A stretch of 64,000 nt of DNA from Rhizobium sp. NLR16a (GTDB lineage Bacteria > Pseudomonadota > Alphaproteobacteria > Rhizobiales > Rhizobiaceae). The position numbers and the translations under genes were made by a program. The notes under the pieces are model-generated. The model saw nothing but the letters and a program-made list of their open reading frames with translations. It was not told the DNA's origin and did no database searches. Shown here piece by piece: positions 51,505-59,849 of the stretch (positions within the stretch are counted from its first letter, which is position 1; each line of letters starts with the position of its first letter). The DNA is taken from the NCBI RefSeq assembly GCF_017948245.1, contig NZ_CP072870.1:1-64000 (forward strand), given 5' to 3'.

Positions 51505-51579
51505 TTAGCAGGAAAGCACGGGTGTTCCTCCTGTGCGATCCGTGTTGCAAGACTTGCCCCGTTTCGGCGGGGCTTTTTT
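51505..51579 (+). ncRNA. Candidate trans-acting sRNA with an exposed anti-Shine-Dalgarno loop
   Basis: A first stem AGCACGG/CCGTGTT (51515-51521 with 51540-51546) presents a loop containing TTCCTCCT (51525-51532), complementary to ribosome-binding sites. It is followed at once by a strong terminator hairpin with six Ts. This layout is that of rhizobial trans-acting sRNAs whose loops carry CCUCC motifs. The 5' end and promoter are uncertain; CTATCTT at 51492 might be a -10. Confidence 0.45.
51556..51579 (+). terminator. Rho-independent terminator
   Basis: A 6-bp GC-only stem GCCCCG/CGGGGC, a 6-base loop and six Ts. The best terminator in the window and the 3' end of the proposed sRNA. Confidence 0.75.
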
Positions 51580-51894
51580 GTCCGGCATCGTACCGGAACT
51601 GCATTGGGACAACGAAGTTGACTCACCGGATCGCGGGCGAGAGGTAGTAACTTCGGATCGCACATGCCTTTCACCTAGCGATCCACCCCATCCAAGAGTT
51701 GGGTCGTGCGGAGGCAATTTTCCCGTCCGCTCCCAAGCGACGCTCCGGACGGCCCGACACTTTCGACGATCTCACCTCATTTCACGAAGCCATCGGCAAA
51801 CGAATCATAAGAACTGCCCCGGCTGTGCGGCCGGAGCTGTCTTCATTCCTCTATCCCATTTGCGAGTTGCTAACGGCTGCCCGCAAAGCATCCG

Positions 51895-52665
51895 TCAATG
51901 CAATCCAAATAGGTTCAGCAGTTGCTCGCGGTGGCGGACGAATTCCGTCGCGCTGCGGTCGCGGGGTCGGGGCAGATCGATGTCGATCAGGCGCGGCTCG
52001 GCTCCTTTTTCCCGTGGCAGGATCAGGATCCGGTCGGCGAGATAAATCGCCTCCTCGAGATCGTGCGTGACGAGAATGGTCGTCACATCCTCATCGCGCC
52101 AGATCCGGGCGAGCTCCTGTTGCATGCCGATCTTGGTCATCGCGTCGAGCGCACCAAGCGGTTCGTCGAGCAGCAGGATTTCGGGCTGGACGACAAGTGC
52201 GCGGGCGATGCCGACGCGCTGCGCCATGCCTCCCGAGAGCTGCCGGGGGTAGGCGGCTTCGAATTGCTGCAGGCCGACGAGCTTGACGTAGCGGCGCGCC
52301 CTCTCCCTCGCCTGTTGACGCGTCAGACCTCTCGTTTCCAGGCCGAATGCCACGTTGTCGAGTACATCAAGCCAGGGAAGAAGGCGCGGCTCCTGGAAGA
52401 TGACGGCGCGTTCGGCGCCGACTCCTCGTATTGCCTTGCCGTCGACCAGCACCTCTCCGGTATCGGAATCCTCAAGTCCGGCCAGAACCCTGAGCAGGGT
52501 CGTCTTGCCCGAACCGCTGGCGCCGACGATGGCGAGGCTTTCGCCGGAGCGGATATGGAGATTGATATCCTTCAGAACCTGCAGCGATTTGCCGTTCAGC
52601 TTGTAGGATTTGGAGAGGCGACGGATCGTCACCTCCCCGCGGCGAATGTTCTCAGCGACGCTCAT
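51895..52665 (-). CDS. ABC transporter ATPase, sulfonate/nitrate/taurine type (SsuB family)
   Basis: 256 residues: Walker A GASGSGKTTLLRVLAG, Q-loop VIFQEPRLLPWLDVLDNVAF, signature LSGGMAQRVGIARAL, Walker B ILLLDEPLGALDA and switch THDLEEAIYLAD. The EPRLLPW segment is typical for SsuB/TauB. ATG 52665 is taken because GAGGAGG lies four bases before it, while GTG 52668 is too close. It is last of four genes with receptor, permease and a flavin monooxygenase. Confidence 0.87.
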   Translation of the reverse strand: MSVAENIRRGEVTIRRLSKSYKLNGKSLQVLKDINLHIRSGESLAIVGASGSGKTTLLRVLAGLEDSDTGEVLVDGKAIRGVGAERAVIFQEPRLLPWLDVLDNVAFGLETRGLTRQQARERARRYVKLVGLQQFEAAYPRQLSGGMAQRVGIARALVVQPEILLLDEPLGALDAMTKIGMQQELARIWRDEDVTTILVTHDLEEAIYLADRILILPREKGAEPRLIDIDLPRPRDRSATEFVRHREQLLNLFGLH

Positions 52666-52674
52666 CACGCCTCC

Positions 52675-53658
52675 TCAATTGCTCGCCGGTTTGGCGTCGG
52701 CCGTATAGAGGATGTCCTTGGCCGCCAGTTGGCCCTGCTTCAGTTTGCCTTCGCGAACCAGCACGTCGATCCAGAACTGGATGTCGCGCTCGACCGGGAG
52801 ACCGCCGGCGCGCACGCCGTAGCCGCGGAAATACTGTGCGATATCAGCGTTCTCGCCGCGTTCGGCTAACGCCTTGGCCAGGATCTTCTTGGTTTCCTCG
52901 GGATGCTCGCGGGCATAGTCGAGGGCGCGGGCCGACTGTTCGACGAAGATTTTCGAGGCTTCCGGATGTTGCTTGATGAAATCGCGGCGCAGGACGACGA
53001 AGCCGCCGGCGATGTCGCCAAGTACGTCGGTATCGTCGAAAACCGGGCGCAGGCCGCCGTTCTTCAGCGCTGCACCCTCGAAGGTTGTCTGCCAATAACC
53101 GAAGGCGGCGATATCGACCTGCTTGGAGCGCAGTACCTGTTCGAGCTGCGGCCCGGGAACGACGACCTGGTTGGCGGAGTCGCTCGGCAGCCCGACCGAA
53201 TGCAATGCCTCGCGGATCGTGTAGTCAAGATGCGCGCCGAGCGTGTTGACCGCGATGCTCTTGCCGACGATGTCCTTGATCGTTTTGATCGGGCTGTCTT
53301 CCAGCACGTAGAAGGTCGACTGCACCTCGTCATTGATGCCGTTCGACGGATAGGCGGCGACGAAGTCGTTGCCGCCGATGATCGAATTGAGGACGGCGGA
53401 GGTGGCGGCGCTGCCGATCTCGACATCGCCGGACGCCAGGGCGATGAGAGAGGCCGGTCCGCCCTGGGCATAGCCGACATTCTCCAGTGTGATGCCGGTA
53501 CCGTCGAAATAGCCGAGTTCGGCGGCAAGTTCATGGGCGGCAAGACCGCCCTGGCTAGCGAGGTAGCGCAGCTTGACCGTGTCGGTGGCTGCGGCCGGCG
53601 TGGCAAGACCGAGAGCGATCACAGCCGGCAGAAGAAGATTGCGGGGGTGGAATGTCAT
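52675..53658 (-). CDS. Sulfonate-type periplasmic binding protein (SsuA family)
   Basis: 327 residues with a signal peptide (LLLPAVIALGLATPAAA). Core motifs of the NMT1/SsuA family: LRYLASQGGLAAHELAAELG, GGPASLIALASGDVEIGSAA, KDIVGKSIAVNTLGAHLDYT. The ligand is probably an organosulfur or related compound that the co-encoded monooxygenase attacks. It stops 9 bp before the ATPase start. Confidence 0.85.
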   Translation of the reverse strand: MTFHPRNLLLPAVIALGLATPAAATDTVKLRYLASQGGLAAHELAAELGYFDGTGITLENVGYAQGGPASLIALASGDVEIGSAATSAVLNSIIGGNDFVAAYPSNGINDEVQSTFYVLEDSPIKTIKDIVGKSIAVNTLGAHLDYTIREALHSVGLPSDSANQVVVPGPQLEQVLRSKQVDIAAFGYWQTTFEGAALKNGGLRPVFDDTDVLGDIAGGFVVLRRDFIKQHPEASKIFVEQSARALDYAREHPEETKKILAKALAERGENADIAQYFRGYGVRAGGLPVERDIQFWIDVLVREGKLKQGQLAAKDILYTADAKPASN

Positions 53659-53697
53659 GGAATATCCTTTCGGAAGAGGAGATTTGCGGGAAGCGGG

Positions 53698-54549
53698 TTA
53701 CGTGCTCGGCTGAGACCAGCGGCAGAGACGGCGCTGCAGGAGAACGAGCAGGGCATTCGCGGCAAGCCCAAGGAAGGCGAGCAGCAGGATCGCCGCAAAC
53801 ATCAGCGGGATCTGGAAATTGTACTGGGCGTTCATCACCTGAAAGCCGATGCCCTTGTTGGCGCCGATCATCTCGGCAGCGATCAGCAGCAGAAGCGCCG
53901 TCGTCGCCGAAAGTCGCAAGCCGACGAAAATCGCCGGGACGGAGGCCGGCAGAATGACGCGGCGAAAGACGGTCAGCGGTCCGGCGCCATAGGTGCGAGC
54001 CATTTCGATGAGCTTCTTGTCCACTTCCTTGACGCCGCCGATCGTCGAGAGCAGCACGGGAAACAGTGTCGCCCAGAAGATCACGAATATCTTGGAGGTT
54101 TCACCGAGCCCGAGCAGCAGGATGAAGACCGGATAGAGAGCCAGCGCCGAGGTCTGCCGGAAGAGCTGCAGGATCGGGTCGAGCGCCTGTTCAACCAGGC
54201 GGAATTGGCCCATGAACAGGCCGAGCGGAATACCGACAACAACCGCGAAGGCGAAAGCGGTTCCGGAGCGCTGCAGGCTGATGGCGATGTCATCGAGCAA
54301 GGCGCCATTGGCAAGATTGGTCCACAGCGCCGACAGGATCACGTTCAAGGGCGGGAAGACGGCGGGATTGATCCAGCCTCTGGTGCTCGACACCTGCCAG
54401 AGCACGAGGAAGCTGATGAGCAGACCGTAGCGCGGCAGAAATGCCGCGAGCACTCCGCGCACATGGGAAACCAGAGGAGAACTACTGCCTTTGCTGCTTT
54501 TCAGACGGTCGAAGCTTCTCGGAAGAGCCTGGTTGATCTCGTAGGCCAT
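53698..54549 (-). CDS. Sulfonate-type ABC permease (SsuC family)
   Basis: 283 residues with six helices of BPD_transp_1 type (YGLLISFLVLWQVSSTRGWI; GTAFAFAVVVGIPLGLFMGQ) and the coupling loop ARTYGAGPLTVFRRVILPAS. The frame is open to 54705, but that part overlaps the monooxygenase gene; ATG 54549 has GAGGAGAAA upstream and the normal family length. Confidence 0.86.
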   Translation of the reverse strand: MAYEINQALPRSFDRLKSSKGSSSPLVSHVRGVLAAFLPRYGLLISFLVLWQVSSTRGWINPAVFPPLNVILSALWTNLANGALLDDIAISLQRSGTAFAFAVVVGIPLGLFMGQFRLVEQALDPILQLFRQTSALALYPVFILLLGLGETSKIFVIFWATLFPVLLSTIGGVKEVDKKLIEMARTYGAGPLTVFRRVILPASVPAIFVGLRLSATTALLLLIAAEMIGANKGIGFQVMNAQYNFQIPLMFAAILLLAFLGLAANALLVLLQRRLCRWSQPST

Positions 54550-54559
54550 GGATTTCTCC

Positions 54560-55912
54560 TCACTCCGCTGCCTCAAGGACGGTGCGTCCGGCAGCCCAGC
54601 GGTTCGTCGGGAAAGGCAGGCCGAGGTTTTCCCGGAGCGTCTTGCCCTCGTAGGCCGTGCGGAACAGGCCGCGGCGTTGGAGTTCCGGAATAACCAGATC
54701 GACAAAGTCCTCGAGCGCCGTCGGCAGCCAGGGTGGCAAAATGTTGAAGCCGTCGGCCGCTTCGTTCTCGAACCATGTCTGCAGCGTATCGGCGATCTGC
54801 TCTGCCGTGCCGACGATAGTGTAGTGCCCTCGGGCCGAGGCGATCCACTGGTAGAGCTGGCGGATGGTGAAGTTGTTTTCGTCTGCGATCTGACGGATGA
54901 GTGCCTGGCGGCTTTTCATGCCTTCCGTCGGCGGTGCGGGCGGAAGAGGCCCGTCGAGATCGTAGCCGTGCAGGTCGAGCGTGCCGCCGGTGAGGCCGTT
55001 GAGCAGGCCGATCCCGTCTTCTTCGAGGATGAGCGAGGTCAGGCGATCATACTTCTCGCGTGCCTCCGCCTCGGTCCTGCCGACGAAGGCGGATACGCCG
55101 GGCATGACGAGGATATGATCGGGATTGCGGCCGAGGCTGCGGGCGCGTGCCTTGATATCGCGGTAGAACTCCTGGGCGGTTTCGATATGCTGGTGGGCGG
55201 TGAAGATGACTTCGGCGGTTGCTGCGGCAAGTCCGCGGCCGTCTTCCGACTGTCCGGCCTGCACGATAACGGGATGCCCCTGTGGCGAGCGCGAGACGTT
55301 GAGTGGGCCGCGCACGCTGAAATGTTCGCCGCGGTGGTCGGTGTCGTGCAGCTTCGCCGGATCGAAGAAGACGCCGGTCTCCTTGTCGCGGATGAACGCG
55401 TCGTCCTCGAAGCTCTCCCAGAGTTTGCGGACGACATCGACATGCTCGGCGGCGCGGCGATATCGTTCGGCATGCGGCAGCTGCGTTTCACGGTTGAAGT
55501 TTTGCGCGGTGAGATCGCCCGTCGTGGTGACCACGTTCCAGCCGGCACGGCCATCCGAGATCAGATCCAGCGAGGCGAACTTGCGGGCTGTCGTATAGGG
55601 CTCCTCGTAGGTGGTCGAGGAGGTCGCGATAAAGCCGAGGTGAGTGGTGAGCGGCGCAAGAGCGGAGAACAAGGTGACGGGCTCGAAGCCGGCCACGCGG
55701 GCGTTGCCGCCTTCACGCGCTCCGCCGAAACCGACCGCCAATCCATCGGCCAGGAAGTAAGCATCGAAGAGGCCGCGTTCGGCCGTGAGTGCCAGCTGCT
55801 TGTGAAACTCGAAACTGGTCGCACCGTCGACCGGCTGGTCGGGATGCCGCCACGATGCAACATGCTGTCCACCGCCAGGAAGAAATGCCCCAAGCCTGAT
55901 TTTGCGCGTCAT
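54560..55912 (-). CDS. Luciferase-like flavin monooxygenase (NtaA/SnaA/DszA family)
   Basis: 450 residues, the size of the NtaA/SnaA/DszA branch. Signatures are IRLGAFLPGGGQHVASWRHP, TTHLGFIATSSTTYEEPYTT, DGRAGWNVVTT and GHPVIVQAGQSEDGRGLAA. Members use reduced FMN and oxygen to cleave C-N or C-S bonds in nitrilotriacetate, EDTA or sulfones. It is the first gene of a unit with an SsuABC-type importer, so desulfurisation or amine cleavage of the imported compound is expected. A palindrome CTCTAT-N7-ATAGAG lies 87 bp upstream. Confidence 0.85.
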   Translation of the reverse strand: MTRKIRLGAFLPGGGQHVASWRHPDQPVDGATSFEFHKQLALTAERGLFDAYFLADGLAVGFGGAREGGNARVAGFEPVTLFSALAPLTTHLGFIATSSTTYEEPYTTARKFASLDLISDGRAGWNVVTTTGDLTAQNFNRETQLPHAERYRRAAEHVDVVRKLWESFEDDAFIRDKETGVFFDPAKLHDTDHRGEHFSVRGPLNVSRSPQGHPVIVQAGQSEDGRGLAAATAEVIFTAHQHIETAQEFYRDIKARARSLGRNPDHILVMPGVSAFVGRTEAEAREKYDRLTSLILEEDGIGLLNGLTGGTLDLHGYDLDGPLPPAPPTEGMKSRQALIRQIADENNFTIRQLYQWIASARGHYTIVGTAEQIADTLQTWFENEAADGFNILPPWLPTALEDFVDLVIPELQRRGLFRTAYEGKTLRENLGLPFPTNRWAAGRTVLEAAE

Positions 55913-55998
55913 TTGCGTCCTCTCCGTTCACCGGCGACAGCCTGTCTTGCCAAGCAGCAAGGCAGAAATACCTGTCGCTGAGAACATCAGAATACGTA

Positions 55999-56017
55999 CT
56001 CTATAAATTTAATAGAG
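55999..56017. promoter_or_regulatory. Palindrome CTCTAT-N7-ATAGAG upstream of the monooxygenase operon
   Basis: An AT-rich inverted repeat 87 bp before the monooxygenase start in an otherwise GC-rich region. Possible operator for a sulfur or specific regulator; no regulator gene is next to this operon apart from the IclR gene that reads toward it. Confidence 0.4.
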
Positions 56018-56151
56018 AAACTTCATTCCGTAGTTTCGGTAGAAGGGTGAATAGATTTGCGGGATTGGACTGAATCCCGAAATCAACATCGAAGCGCAGA
56101 ACAACACATGGCCTGTCCTGCGGCGGCTCTTCGACATGCAACTGTGATTTA

Positions 56152-56203
56152 AGGAAGCACACAGCGCGTTAAGGGAAGCACGCTGAGCGGTGCGGCTTCC
56201 TTC
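56152..56203. terminator. Hairpin downstream of the IclR gene with internal direct repeat
   Basis: AAGGAAGC (56152-56159) pairs with GCTTCCTT (56196-56203). The left part is also duplicated (TTAAGG-AAGCAC at 56150 and TTAAGGG-AAGCAC at 56170). It lies 36 bp after the IclR stop on the minus strand and may end that transcript. The rest of the 326-bp gap holds only the palindrome at 55999. Confidence 0.35.
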
Positions 56204-56238
56204 AGCAAGTCACGCCGGCGGTGTTCGTGTCCGGGGTG

Positions 56239-57024
56239 TCAGCCCCGTTTCGGCCTGGCCGGGGCATGCTCCAGGCCGGCGGCGGCCTTTTTCAGGCAGT
56301 CGAGGTAGCGGTCGCGGTTGGCGATGCCGTCATCGCGCGGCGTGACCAGGCAGAGCGTTGCGGCCGCATGACCCTCCTCGCCCCGCACCGGCACGGCAAA
56401 ACAATGGGTAAAGCTGTCGACGATGCTGTTGAAGGTGAAGAGACCTTCTCGCTCGGCCTGGCGGACCTCGACGATGAAGCTTGGCGGATCGAGCCAATCG
56501 CCGTTCGGCAGACGAAAATCCTGCGACGGGATGAAGTTCAGGATTTCCTGATCCGACAGATGCGCGACGAGCAGACGTCCGGAGGCAGTCCACGGGATCG
56601 GCACCGACTGACCGATATCGGTCGAAATGCGGAATGGCCGCGCGCCTTCGCGCATGCGCACGACCGTATATTTATTTCCGTCCAGCATGCAGAACTGCGC
56701 CGTCTCCCGCGTTTCGTCGGCGAGCTGCTCCAGTGCGGCCTCGCATTCGCGGGTGAAATCGAAATGGTTTTCATAGGCGGCGCCGAGGAAATAGAGCTTA
56801 CGGCCGAGATAGACGCGCCCCTCGCCGCCCGTGAATTCCAGAATGCCATTGCTCAGCAGCAAGTTGACGAGCTCATAAACCGATGAGCGCGGCGCGCCGA
56901 TCTGCGCTGCGATTTCATTCGGCTTCAAAGCCTGCCGCTTCTGGCGCAGGAAATCGAGGATTTCGAAGGCACGGTCGAGCCCTCGGGCACGCTTGCCGAT
57001 TGCTTCGTCCTGAATTGCGTCCAT
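56239..57024 (-). CDS. IclR-family regulator
   Basis: 261 residues from ATG 57024. The N-terminal winged helix-turn-helix is LDRAFEILDFLRQKRQALKP, EIAAQIGAPRSSVYELVNLL. The effector domain has RETAQFCMLDGNKYTVVRMR and FTHCFAVPVRGEEG. The frame extends to 57150 with a polar, Lys-rich leader that I regard as untranslated. It is divergent from a sugar-type ABC operon (219-bp gap) and is its probable controller. Confidence 0.86.
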   Translation of the reverse strand: MDAIQDEAIGKRARGLDRAFEILDFLRQKRQALKPNEIAAQIGAPRSSVYELVNLLLSNGILEFTGGEGRVYLGRKLYFLGAAYENHFDFTRECEAALEQLADETRETAQFCMLDGNKYTVVRMREGARPFRISTDIGQSVPIPWTASGRLLVAHLSDQEILNFIPSQDFRLPNGDWLDPPSFIVEVRQAEREGLFTFNSIVDSFTHCFAVPVRGEEGHAAATLCLVTPRDDGIANRDRYLDCLKKAAAGLEHAPARPKRG

Positions 57025-57243
57025 TGCTGTCGATCCCAATTTCTGTTTGGCCAAGCTTTTCAAACCCTCTGCCGCATCTGTCAACCAATCCTGTTGTTCC
57101 CGGCCGCGAAAATTTTTTTCATCCCTCTTGCGAGGCGGAAAAATCGGCATAAGATCGGCCGTCCGTTATTTAGAGCATATGTACGTTATAGTGGACAAAA
57201 ACAGATGGCAAGCGCTAACGCTGCCACATAAAAGGGGATCGAC

Positions 57244-58314
57244 ATGAAAAATTCTGAAAACAGCATTTCTGCCTCGCGTCGCCGCCGCCTTCTCGCCGGC
57301 GCTGCCGCCGCTGCCGCCCTTCTCGTTCTTTCCACCGGCTCGGCCTCGGCTGCGGCCAATTGCATCAAAGGCGACAGGAAGGCGCCTTTCACCATCGGCT
57401 GGGCGAACATCTATTCGGTGCCGACCTGGATGAAACAGACCGAAGGCACGATTACGGCCGAAGTGGAGGAGTTGAAGAAAGCTGGTCTGGTGAAGGATCT
57501 GATGATCACGGATGCGCAGGGCAATGCCCAGACGCAGATCCAGCATATCCAGTCGATGATCGACGCCAATGTCGACGCCATCGTCGTGATCGCCGGTTCC
57601 TCCACGGCGCTCGACCGCGTCATTTCCGACGCCTGCGACAAGGGTATCGCGGTGGTGAATTTCGACAGCCTGGTCAATACCGACAAGGTGACGGCGAAGA
57701 TCAACACCGATTCCAACGAATGGGGCGCGACGGCTGCCAAGTGGATGGTGAGCCAGCTCGGCGGCAAGGGCAAAATCATCGTCATGAACGGCCCGGCCGG
57801 CATCTCGGTGAGCGACGACCGCCGCAAGGGCGCCCAGCCGGTTCTCGATGCCAACCCAGGCATCCAGGTGATCACCGAGACCAACACGGAATATAATGTC
57901 GCGCCGGCACAGGAAGCGATGACAAGCCTGCTTTTCGCCAATCCGGAAATCGACGGCGTGCTGTCGCTCGGCGGCGCCTTGTCGGCCGGTTCGGTTCTCG
58001 CCTTCGAGCGCCAGGGCCGGGACCAGGTGCCGACGACAGGCGAAAATGCGAGGCAGTTCCTCGAACTCTGGAAGGAAAAGAGTCTGAAGGGCTGGGCGAC
58101 GATGCAGCCCAACTGGCTCGGCGCGCTTTCCGTCTATACCGCGGTCCAGGCGCTGCAAGGCAAGGATGTCCCGGCCTTTGTCAAGGTGCCGCTGCCTGTT
58201 ATCGACGACAGCTCGATCGGCGGCTATCTCGCACGCGCCGACAAGTTCCCGGCCGACGGCTATATCTACTCGGACTACGACAAGGCGCTCTTCGACAAGC
58301 TGTTGACCAAGTAA
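57244..58314 (+). CDS. Sugar-type periplasmic binding protein (RbsB-like)
   Basis: 356 residues with a strong signal peptide after an Arg-rich n-region (SRRRRLLAGAAAAAALLVLS, cleavage after SASAAA). Type-1 periplasmic fold: FTIGWANIYSVPTWMKQTEG, IQSMIDANVDAIVVIAGSST, GIAVVNFDSLV, GKIIVMNGPAGISVSDDRRK. AAAGGGGA precedes the ATG. The ligand is unknown; the co-encoded hydrolase and PLP enzyme suggest a compound with lactone or amide and amino groups rather than plain ribose. Confidence 0.86.
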   Translation: MKNSENSISASRRRRLLAGAAAAAALLVLSTGSASAAANCIKGDRKAPFTIGWANIYSVPTWMKQTEGTITAEVEELKKAGLVKDLMITDAQGNAQTQIQHIQSMIDANVDAIVVIAGSSTALDRVISDACDKGIAVVNFDSLVNTDKVTAKINTDSNEWGATAAKWMVSQLGGKGKIIVMNGPAGISVSDDRRKGAQPVLDANPGIQVITETNTEYNVAPAQEAMTSLLFANPEIDGVLSLGGALSAGSVLAFERQGRDQVPTTGENARQFLELWKEKSLKGWATMQPNWLGALSVYTAVQALQGKDVPAFVKVPLPVIDDSSIGGYLARADKFPADGYIYSDYDKALFDKLLTK

Positions 58315-58334
58315 TCCGCGTTGGGGACGTCGTC

Positions 58335-59849
58335 ATGACGGAAGAAAACCCGCTGCTGGAAGCCCGGCAGGTGTTCAAGGGATTTTTCGGCAATCCGGTT
58401 TTGAAGGGCGTCGACATCGCCCTTCTGCCGGGCAGGGTTCATGCCCTGCTCGGCGAAAACGGTGCCGGCAAATCCACCCTGATCAACCTCCTGTCCGGCG
58501 CCCTCCAGCCCGACGGCGGGTCCATTCTTGTCGACGGCAAACCCGTCGGGCGTTTCAGTCCAGCGGCGGCGCGGAAAGCCGGTATCGCCGTGGTTCAGCA
58601 GGAGTTGAGCCTGACGGCCAGTCTCTCGATTGCCGAAAATATCGGGCTCGGCGCCTTTCCGCGCTGCTTCGGCCTCATCGATTACCGAGCGCTTCGCCGC
58701 GGCGTGCAGGCGATGTGCGACATGGTGGGGCTCACCGAGCCGCTCGACATGCCGGTTGCCGATCTCGCGCTCGGCCGCCGCCAGATGGTCGAGATTGCCA
58801 AGGCGCTGTTCCGCAAACCACGGGTGCTCATCCTCGACGAGCCGACCTCGTCGCTCTCGGGCCATGAAGCCGGCATTCTCGCCGGGCTGATCGAGACACT
58901 CAGGGGTCGCGGCATGGCACTCCTCTATATTTCCCACCGCCTCAACGAGGTGCAGGCGCTCTGCTCGCATGTCACAGTGCTGAAGGACGGCGGGGTCACA
59001 GCGGATCAGTCGCTCTCCGGCATCGACGGCGAAGGGCTGGTGCGTCTCATGGTCGGCCGCGAGACCGGCGACCTGTTCCCGCCGCGTGGCGCCACTGCGC
59101 CCGGCGTCATGCGCATCGGCGTCAAAGGCTTTTCCGCCGGCATGGTGCGCGACATCGCCTTCTCCGCCCGCGCCGGCGAGATCGTCGGCATCGGCGGGCT
59201 TGTGGGTCAGGGGCAGGAAGACCTGCTGCTTGGCCTCTACGGTGCCATTCCGGCGGCAGCCGCCCGAGCGGAAGTTTCCGGCAAACCTCGCCTGCCCGCT
59301 CACGTCGGCGAAGCGAACGCGGCTGGCATTGTCTATGTCCCAGCCGATCGCAAGCATGAGGGGCTGGTGCTGCCGCATTCCATCGCCTCCAATCTCATCT
59401 TGCCCTCGCTCGGACGGCTTGCCGCCAAGGGCTTGCGCAACCGGACGGCGGAAACCGGTCTGGTCGCCGATCTCGCCCGCCGGCTGACGATCAAGGGTGA
59501 TACGGCCCGCCCGGTGCAGGCGCTTTCCGGCGGCAACCAGCAGAAGGTGGCGCTCGCCAAATGGCTGCCGCTCGATCCGTCCGTTCTGCTGCTAAACGAT
59601 CCCACCCGCGGCGTCGACATCGAAACCAAGCGGGAAATCTATCTGATGCTCCGCGCCTTCGCCGCCGAGGGGCGGCTCGTCATTCTCGCCAGTTCCGACA
59701 CGCCGGAGCTCGTGCATCTCTGCGATCGCGTCCTGGTTCTGCGCGAGGGGCGCGTCGCGGCGGTGCTGTCGCAGGATGAGATCAGCGAAGCGGCGATCGT
59801 CGGTGCTGCCATGGGCGTCACCGCCACGGCGCAGGGAGAGGCGGCATGA
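58335..59849 (+). CDS. Sugar-type ABC ATPase (two domains, RbsA family)
   Basis: 504 residues: N-domain Walker A GENGAGKSTLINLLSG, degenerate signature LALGRRQMVEIAKAL, Walker B VLILDEPTSSLSG. C-domain without a standard Walker A (GGLVGQGQED) but with signature LSGGNQQKVALAKWL and DPTRGVDIETKREI. The end overlaps the first permease gene by 4 bp. Confidence 0.88.
   Translation: MTEENPLLEARQVFKGFFGNPVLKGVDIALLPGRVHALLGENGAGKSTLINLLSGALQPDGGSILVDGKPVGRFSPAAARKAGIAVVQQELSLTASLSIAENIGLGAFPRCFGLIDYRALRRGVQAMCDMVGLTEPLDMPVADLALGRRQMVEIAKALFRKPRVLILDEPTSSLSGHEAGILAGLIETLRGRGMALLYISHRLNEVQALCSHVTVLKDGGVTADQSLSGIDGEGLVRLMVGRETGDLFPPRGATAPGVMRIGVKGFSAGMVRDIAFSARAGEIVGIGGLVGQGQEDLLLGLYGAIPAAAARAEVSGKPRLPAHVGEANAAGIVYVPADRKHEGLVLPHSIASNLILPSLGRLAAKGLRNRTAETGLVADLARRLTIKGDTARPVQALSGGNQQKVALAKWLPLDPSVLLLNDPTRGVDIETKREIYLMLRAFAAEGRLVILASSDTPELVHLCDRVLVLREGRVAAVLSQDEISEAAIVGAAMGVTATAQGEAA

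Larger units (their letters stand above)
50179..51894. other. 1.7-kb region without an intact standard gene
   Basis: Between the methyltransferase stop and the stop of the sulfonate-type ATPase gene. It holds a VapC remnant, two diverged copies of one repeat, terminator-like hairpins, a possible 31-residue ORF and a possible sRNA, listed separately. A perfect dyad GACGCGAT-G-ATCGCGTC lies at 50899-50915. The last 300 bp (51585-51890) show nothing I can name. Lower GC than neighbours in places suggests decayed accessory DNA. Confidence 0.6.

Noticed and set aside
52903..54693. 596-residue plus-strand open frame
   Set aside because: It covers the receptor and permease genes on the opposite strand, both of which have strong motifs. 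The frame itself has no recognisable domain and an implausible composition.
54548..55981. 477-residue plus-strand open frame
   Set aside because: Mirror of the flavin monooxygenase gene, which carries clear family signatures on the minus strand.
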